Shown: positions 4,134 through 8,320 of the stretch, one piece after another
Layout: each line of letters starts with the position of its first letter
Position numbering within the stretch: position 1 is the stretch's first letter
Assembly: GCA_902475515.1 (NCBI GenBank)
Contig: CABSAB010000046.1
Span: 1 to 8,320 of the forward strand
Direction: 5' to 3'
Length of the DNA stretch: 8,320 nt
Source: an uncultured Eubacteriales bacterium
GTDB lineage: Bacteria; Bacillota; Clostridia; Oscillospirales; Oscillospiraceae
The notes under the pieces: generated by a model
Database searches by the model: none
Told to the model about the DNA's origin: nothing
The model's input: only the letters and a program-made list of their open reading frames with translations
Program-made: the position numbers and the translations under genes

Positions 4134-6935
4134 TTACAGTGAAATCTTCTTGTAGACCGCCGCACACCGGGGGCACAGTTCCGTCTCCGGGTCCACGTTT
4201 TCATTGTGGTTCCAGCAACGGCTGCACTTGGGGGCCTCGGAGGGCTCCACCCGGATGGTAACGCCCGCAAAGCTCTCGCCGGGCATCCCTTCGCCAGCAC
4301 CGTCCTGCACCGTGACCTTGGACACGATGAAGATGGCCGCCAGATCATGGTCGCCCATGGCATCGAAGTTCTTCCGGCCCTCTCCGTCCAGGTACAACGT
4401 CACTTCCGCATCCAGCGCCTTGCCCACAGTCTTCTGGGCACGGGCCTGCTCCAGGGCCTTGTTCACGTCATCCCGCAGGGCGATGACCAGATCCCACTTT
4501 GCCGCCGTCTCCTGAGGCAGGGCCAGCTTTTCATCGTAGTCGGGGATGTCGTTGAGCAGCACACAGGAGGCGTCGTCCGCTTTGCAGTGGGGCATCGCCG
4601 CCCAAATCTCCTCGGCGGTGAACGCCAGGATCGGTGCCAGCATTCGGGTCATGGTATCCAGGATCCGGTACAGGGCTGTCCGGGCCGCCGCCCGGTCCGC
4701 GTCGTCGCCGCAATAGAGCCGGTCCTTGATGATGTCCAGATAGAAGTTGGACATATCCACCACGCAGAAATTGTAGATGGCACGGTAGGCTGTATGGAAC
4801 TCATACCGCTCATAGGCTGCCCGGACATTCTTCACCAGTTCATTCATCCGCCCCAGGGCCCACTGGTCCAGTGCCGTCAGCGCGGCATATTCCAGCTGAT
4901 CCTTGTCCGGATCAAAGCCGCTGAGATTGCCGATCATATACCGGGCGGTGTTCCGGATCTTCAGATACGCCTGGCTCAGCTGCTTCAAAATCTCCTTGGA
5001 GATGCGCATATCCTGAGTATAATCCGCCGAGGCCACCCATAGCCGGAGCATGTCCGCGCCGTAGTCCTTGATGACCTCCTCCGGCGGAATGGCGTTGCCC
5101 AGGGATTTATGCATGGCCCGGCCCTCGCCGTCCACGGTCCAGCCGTGGGTGAGGATCTGCTTATAGGGCGCCACACCCTTGGTGGCGATAGATGTAAGCA
5201 TAGAAGACTGGAACCAGCCGCGATACTGGTCGCCGCCCTCCATGTACAGGTCTGCCGGGAAGCTCAGCTCCTCCCGCTGGTCCACCACTGCCGCATGGGT
5301 GGAGCCGGAGTCGAACCACACATCCATGATATCGGATTCCTTGGAGAAATGCGTATGGCCGCACTTCGGGCACACAAAGCCCTCGGGCACCAGCTCATCG
5401 GCAGTCTTCTCAAACCAGATGTTCGAGCCGTGGTCGTGGAAGAGATTTGCCACATGGTCGATGGTCTCCGGGGTGACGATATCCGCCCCGCATTTATCAC
5501 AGTAGAAAATCGGAATGGGCACGCCCCACTTCCGCTGGCGGGAAATACACCAATCGCTGCGCTCGGTGATCATGGAGGTCATGCGCTCCTTGCCCCAATC
5601 GGGCTTCCATGCAATATTGTCGCAGGCCTTCACCGCCTGCTCCTTGATGGCATCCACAGAGCAGAACCACTGCTCCGTGGCCCGGAAGATGATGGGCTTC
5701 TTGCAGCGCCAGCAGTGGGGATAGGAGTGAACGATATCCTCCTTGCACAGCAGCGCGCCGCTCTCCTCCAGCACGGGGATCACATAGTCGTTGGCCTTGG
5801 AGATATGCACGCCTTCAAACTTCTCGTCGGTCATGACGCCCTTGTTGTTCACGGGCACCGGCACACCGATGTTCGTCAGGCCCGCCTTGTCATATTTCTG
5901 GCACACGGCAAAGTCATCGGCGCCGAAGCCGGGGGCCGTATGGACGCAGCCGGTACCGGCGTCCAGCGTCACATGGTCACCGCACAGCACCACGCTCTCC
6001 CGGTCCGCAAAGGGATGGTGGGCGGTCATAAGCTCCAACTCAGAGCCGGGCAGGGTGGCAACGATCTCGTAGTGCTCGATCTTCGCTTCCTTGGCAACGG
6101 ACTCCGCCAATTCCTTGGCCACAATGTAGACCTCACCGGAATCCACCTGCATCAGCACATACTCAAACTCCGGGTTCACGGAGATGGCCCGGTTTCCGGG
6201 CAGGGTCCAGGCTGTGGTGGTCCAGATCACAAAGTAGGTCTTACTCAGGTCCACAAGCCCCGACAGCTTGCCCTTGTCGTCGGCCACCTGGAACTTCACA
6301 AACAGTGTGGTACAGGGATCGTCCTGATACTCGATCTCCGCCTCGGCCAGGGCCGTCTCATCGGTATAGCACCAGTAAACGGGCTTGAGGCCCTTGTAGA
6401 TGTAGCCCTTTTCGGCCATCTTTCCGAACACGCGGATCTGCTCCGCCTCAAACTCCGGCTTCAAGGTCAGATAGGGATGCTCCCAGTCGCCGATGACGCC
6501 CAGCCGCTGGAACTCCGTCCGCTGACGGTCCACAAAATCCAGAGCGTATTCCCGGCACTTATCCCGGAACTCCACATCGGAAAGCTCGTCCCGCTTGATT
6601 TTCTTATTCTTGAGAATCGCGGACTCGATGGGCAGCCCGTGGGTATCCCAGCCGGGGATGTAGGGCGCCCGGAATCCTGTCATATTCTTATAACGGACGA
6701 TGATGTCCTTAATGATCTTATTGAGCGCCGTGCCGATATGGATATCGCCGTTGGCGTAGGGAGGGCCGTCGTGGAGGATGAAGCTGGGCTTATCCTGATT
6801 GCGCTCCATGAGCTTGTGATAGGTCTTCTGCTCGTATTCTCCGTTCAGGAGCTCCGGCTCCCGCTTGGGAAGCCCTGCCCGCATGGGAAAGTCCGTTACA
6901 GGCAGATGGATGGTGTGATTATAGTCTTTTGCCAT
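4134..6935 (-). CDS. ileS: Isoleucyl-tRNA synthetase
   Basis: This cytoplasmic class Ia enzyme joins isoleucine to tRNA-Ile and edits misloaded valine. With the ATG at 6935 it has 933 residues, the usual bacterial length. The Rossmann signature HIGT lies at 66-69 in PPYANGDIHIGT. The editing domain includes the GTGCVHTAPGFGADDF region. The KMSKS loop is unusual: AMHKS (607-611) in GEGRAMHKSLGN, keeping the second Lys and last Ser. WFDSGSTHAAV is present, and an extra CxxC pair (YCDKCGAD, CPKCGH) sits before it. A C-terminal zinc finger uses Cys 904, 907, 921 and 924. The ATG at 6935 was chosen because AAGGGA (6950-6945) lies 9 nt upstream; a TTG two codons earlier (6941) is too close to that site. 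The gene lies 51 nt after divIVA with no T-box leader in the gap, so it is probably expressed with divIVA. Confidence 0.98.
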   Translation of the reverse strand: MAKDYNHTIHLPVTDFPMRAGLPKREPELLNGEYEQKTYHKLMERNQDKPSFILHDGPPYANGDIHIGTALNKIIKDIIVRYKNMTGFRAPYIPGWDTHGLPIESAILKNKKIKRDELSDVEFRDKCREYALDFVDRQRTEFQRLGVIGDWEHPYLTLKPEFEAEQIRVFGKMAEKGYIYKGLKPVYWCYTDETALAEAEIEYQDDPCTTLFVKFQVADDKGKLSGLVDLSKTYFVIWTTTAWTLPGNRAISVNPEFEYVLMQVDSGEVYIVAKELAESVAKEAKIEHYEIVATLPGSELELMTAHHPFADRESVVLCGDHVTLDAGTGCVHTAPGFGADDFAVCQKYDKAGLTNIGVPVPVNNKGVMTDEKFEGVHISKANDYVIPVLEESGALLCKEDIVHSYPHCWRCKKPIIFRATEQWFCSVDAIKEQAVKACDNIAWKPDWGKERMTSMITERSDWCISRQRKWGVPIPIFYCDKCGADIVTPETIDHVANLFHDHGSNIWFEKTADELVPEGFVCPKCGHTHFSKESDIMDVWFDSGSTHAAVVDQREELSFPADLYMEGGDQYRGWFQSSMLTSIATKGVAPYKQILTHGWTVDGEGRAMHKSLGNAIPPEEVIKDYGADMLRLWVASADYTQDMRISKEILKQLSQAYLKIRNTARYMIGNLSGFDPDKDQLEYAALTALDQWALGRMNELVKNVRAAYERYEFHTAYRAIYNFCVVDMSNFYLDIIKDRLYCGDDADRAAARTALYRILDTMTRMLAPILAFTAEEIWAAMPHCKADDASCVLLNDIPDYDEKLALPQETAAKWDLVIALRDDVNKALEQARAQKTVGKALDAEVTLYLDGEGRKNFDAMGDHDLAAIFIVSKVTVQDGAGEGMPGESFAGVTIRVEPSEAPKCSRCWNHNENVDPETELCPRCAAVYKKISL

Positions 6936-6952
6936 TGCCAATTATCCCTTCT

Positions 6953-6968
6953 TCCGCCCTTTGGCGGA
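6953..6968 (-). other. Small GC hairpin in the divIVA-ileS gap
   Basis: On the minus strand TCCGCC and GGCGGA form a 6-bp stem with an AAAG loop, ending three bases before the ileS ribosome binding site. No T-run follows, so it is not a terminator. It may protect a processed 3' end or adjust ileS translation; it may also be incidental. Confidence 0.4.
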
Positions 6969-6986
6969 TGATATATTCGCGTCCGG

Positions 6987-7805
6987 TCACTGCACCGGGC
7001 TGATGGGCCTGGTGTCCTCCGCGGATTTTTCTTTCTCCTGCTTGTCCTGCTTTTCGGACTCCGCCAGAATGCGGCTGAGATTCTCCTCAATCTGCCGGGT
7101 CATCTCGATCTCCGACAGGTGCGCAGGCGGCTCCTCGATCTCGGGGAGCGTAGGCTCCGGCAGGGTGAACGAATCCTTCTCCGGCTCTGCCTTCCGTTCC
7201 TCGGTGACTGGGGCCGCTTCGGCCTCCTCCTGAACGGACAGGTCCATCTGCTTGATGCGCTCCAGCTGGGAAAGCTGCTGCTGGATGCGATCCTCCAGCT
7301 CCACGATAAAGGTCGCGGCGGCCTTCTTGGCCATGACCATCCGCTCGCCCTCGGCGGCGATCTTCTTTTTCAGTGCCGCCCGCTCCTGGGATGCCTCAGC
7401 CTGGGCGTTTTCGATCTGCCGCTGGAGATCCAGCTTCGCCTGCTCCACCTTCTCCGTCTCCAGCTGGATTTCCCGCTGGAGATCCTCGTTGCGCTGTCTC
7501 AGGCGCTGCTCGGCCTCGGCCGTCATCTTGGCACACTGGCGCTCCGCGTCGGCGATCATATCATCCGCCGTCTTCTGGGCAGTGAGAATGGCCCGGTTCA
7601 GGTTATCCTCCTGCTCCCGGTAGCCCTCCATCCGCTCCACCAGCACCTTCATCTTGCTTTTTAATACGGCGTTTTCTTTATACAGGGAGGCATAATCCTT
7701 CTGCAGAGGCTCCAAAAGCTCCTCCACATCGCTCATGCTGTAGCCGCCGAACACGGCCCGTTCCAAGCCCTCAAACCGCTCCTGAATCTCCTGGGGTGTA
7801 AACAT
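6987..7805 (-). CDS. divIVA: DivIVA-family cell division protein
   Basis: This 272-residue protein aligns well with the start of B. subtilis DivIVA, which marks strongly curved membrane at septum and poles and recruits partners. The membrane-binding segment is RAVFGGYSMSDVEELL (16-31), then QKDY (35-38), matching FRGYDEDEVNEFL and RKDY. Further matches include NLNRAILTAQKTADDM (68-83). Phe19 stands for the membrane-inserting Phe17, but Gly20 replaces Arg18. Residues about 28-190 are almost continuous coiled coil, rich in Glu, Gln, Lys and Arg. After that comes a Pro/Glu/Lys tail (195-272), not found in the 164-residue B. subtilis protein, with a short predicted helix (232-250). The ATG at 7805 follows AAAGGAGA (7819-7812). 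It lies between sepF and ileS on one strand, a conserved Firmicute order. A GpsB-like relative is less likely given length and synteny. Confidence 0.94.
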   Translation of the reverse strand: MFTPQEIQERFEGLERAVFGGYSMSDVEELLEPLQKDYASLYKENAVLKSKMKVLVERMEGYREQEDNLNRAILTAQKTADDMIADAERQCAKMTAEAEQRLRQRNEDLQREIQLETEKVEQAKLDLQRQIENAQAEASQERAALKKKIAAEGERMVMAKKAAATFIVELEDRIQQQLSQLERIKQMDLSVQEEAEAAPVTEERKAEPEKDSFTLPEPTLPEIEEPPAHLSEIEMTRQIEENLSRILAESEKQDKQEKEKSAEDTRPISPVQ

Positions 7806-7827
7806 GGAATATCTCCTTTCGAAAGAG

Positions 7828-7860
7828 CGAAAGGGCTCGGTTCCACACCCAGCCCTTACG
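7828..7860 (-). other. Hairpin in the sepF-divIVA gap
   Basis: AAGGGCT (7831-7837) and AGCCCTT (7851-7857) pair around a 13-nt loop; after one A/A mismatch two more pairs (CG/CG) extend the stem. In the minus-strand transcript CTTTCGCTCTTTCG follows, which is a poor U-run. It may be a weak attenuator or an RNA processing site between sepF and divIVA. A nearby 10-bp palindrome CTTTCGAAAG (7816-7825) overlaps the divIVA ribosome binding site. Confidence 0.45.
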
Positions 7861-7871
7861 ACTCTATTTGC

Positions 7872-8320
7872 TTAGTCCGTCATATCCTCCGCCGTCTTGG
7901 CGTCATTGACACCCACGTCCTTGGGCGTGATGATAAAGACCTTGTTTGCGGCCTTCTTGATGGCGCCGTCCAGGGCAAAGGCACAGCCGCTGAGGAAGTC
8001 CACAATGCGGCGGGCCACCATCTCATTGGTCTCCTCACAGTTGAGGATCACCGCGTCGCCCTGGCAGATATGTTTGGCAATGACCGTGGCACAGTCGAAC
8101 TTCTCCGGCTGTACCAGCACCACCCGGTACTTGGACATGTCCGGCCCCATATTCATGGTGATGGGAGAGGCCGTCGTCCGCACAGGCTCGCTGGCGCCGC
8201 CCATGGAACCCATAGATCCCATGGGACCTACGGAGCCCACAGAACCCATGCCGCCCATAGTAGGAGCCGTGGGAGTCGGGGCCGGGGCCGCGCCCATGTT
8301 CACGGGAGCTTCCGGTGCCA
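7872..8320 (-). CDS. sepF: SepF, FtsZ-tethering cell division protein, 5' end outside window
   Basis: The visible 148 residues are the C-terminal part of SepF, which binds FtsZ and anchors it to the membrane at the septum. The core SepF domain is clear: VVLVQPEKFDCATVIAKHIC, GDAVILNCEET, then MVARRIVDFLSGCAFALDG and KVFIITPKDVGV. These match the B. subtilis AKRIVDFLSG helix and the following strand (IFLCTPDNVDV). Upstream lies a low-complexity linker of Ala/Pro/Thr followed by seven tripeptides of the form [M/V]-G-[S/G/P]. The reading frame is open to the window edge. A GTG at 8303 is an internal codon, not a credible start, because the N-terminal amphipathic membrane helix of SepF must lie further upstream. 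The linker makes this protein longer than the 152-residue B. subtilis one. divIVA starts 66 nt downstream. Confidence 0.95.
   Translation of the reverse strand, partial: APEAPVNMGAAPAPTPTAPTMGGMGSVGSVGPMGSMGSMGGASEPVRTTASPITMNMGPDMSKYRVVLVQPEKFDCATVIAKHICQGDAVILNCEETNEMVARRIVDFLSGCAFALDGAIKKAANKVFIITPKDVGVNDAKTAEDMTD
8196..8258 (-). repeat. Seven tandem 9-bp coding units in the sepF linker
   Basis: The segment encodes seven consecutive tripeptides: MGG, MGS, VGS, VGP, MGS, MGS, MGG. The DNA units are near copies of ATGGGTTCT-like 9-mers on the minus strand, differing by one to three bases. Such a tract can change length by slippage while keeping the frame, as the unit is a multiple of three. 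Confidence 0.8.

Noticed and set aside
6939..6941. TTG as the ileS start
   Set aside because: It leaves only 3 nt to the AAGGGA site, while the ATG at 6935 has 9 nt.
5109..6971. 620-codon open frame on the plus strand opposite ileS
   Set aside because: It is antisense to an unmistakable IleRS. GC-rich third positions remove stops on the other strand, and the product is a His/Val/Gly/Leu-rich string with no motif.
6936..6986. T-box riboswitch upstream of ileS
   Set aside because: The gap is 51 nt, far below T-box size, and no T-box consensus is visible.

Overview
The window looks like a chromosomal segment of a GC-rich gut-type Clostridia, most likely an Oscillospiraceae-like Firmicute. The reasons are the sepF-divIVA-ileS cluster, strong GGAGG/AAAGGAG ribosome binding sites, a lipoprotein solute-binding protein next to a YesN-like AraC regulator, and heavy G/C use at third codon positions. 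The organism call is inference from gene style and order, not from a marker gene search.

Layout. From 1201 down to the left edge, on the minus strand, runs the 5' part of a sugar-type ABC solute-binding lipoprotein, cut by the window. It is divergent from an AraC-family regulator (1404-2621, plus). The 202-bp gap between them holds an extended -10 promoter for the lipoprotein gene, a candidate promoter for the regulator, and two inverted repeats. The pair is a plausible local circuit: the regulator senses something about the transported substrate and controls the transporter. Further right on the plus strand are a small membrane-anchored protein with four perfect-length 13-residue calcium-loop repeats (2703-3089), a strong terminator-like hairpin, and a thioredoxin reductase (trxB, 3177-4079).

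At 4086-4127 a long hairpin with T-runs on both sides separates trxB from the convergent minus-strand cluster. Read in the direction of transcription, that cluster is sepF (entering from the right edge), divIVA, then ileS. This is the Firmicute division cluster (ylmE-sepF-ylmG-ylmH-divIVA-ileS in Bacillus subtilis) with ylmG and ylmH absent between sepF and divIVA. SepF tethers FtsZ filaments to the membrane, DivIVA marks curved membrane at septum and poles, and IleRS charges tRNA-Ile. The three are probably co-transcribed.

No tRNA, rRNA, CRISPR array, insertion sequence, attachment site or origin was seen. No stretch above 300 bases lacks a gene; the longest gap is 1202-1403. I see no convincing new multi-gene system. 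The most open points are the calcium-loop protein and the hairpin between it and trxB, the operator-like palindromes at the transporter/regulator pair, and departures from family norms in DivIVA, SepF and IleRS.
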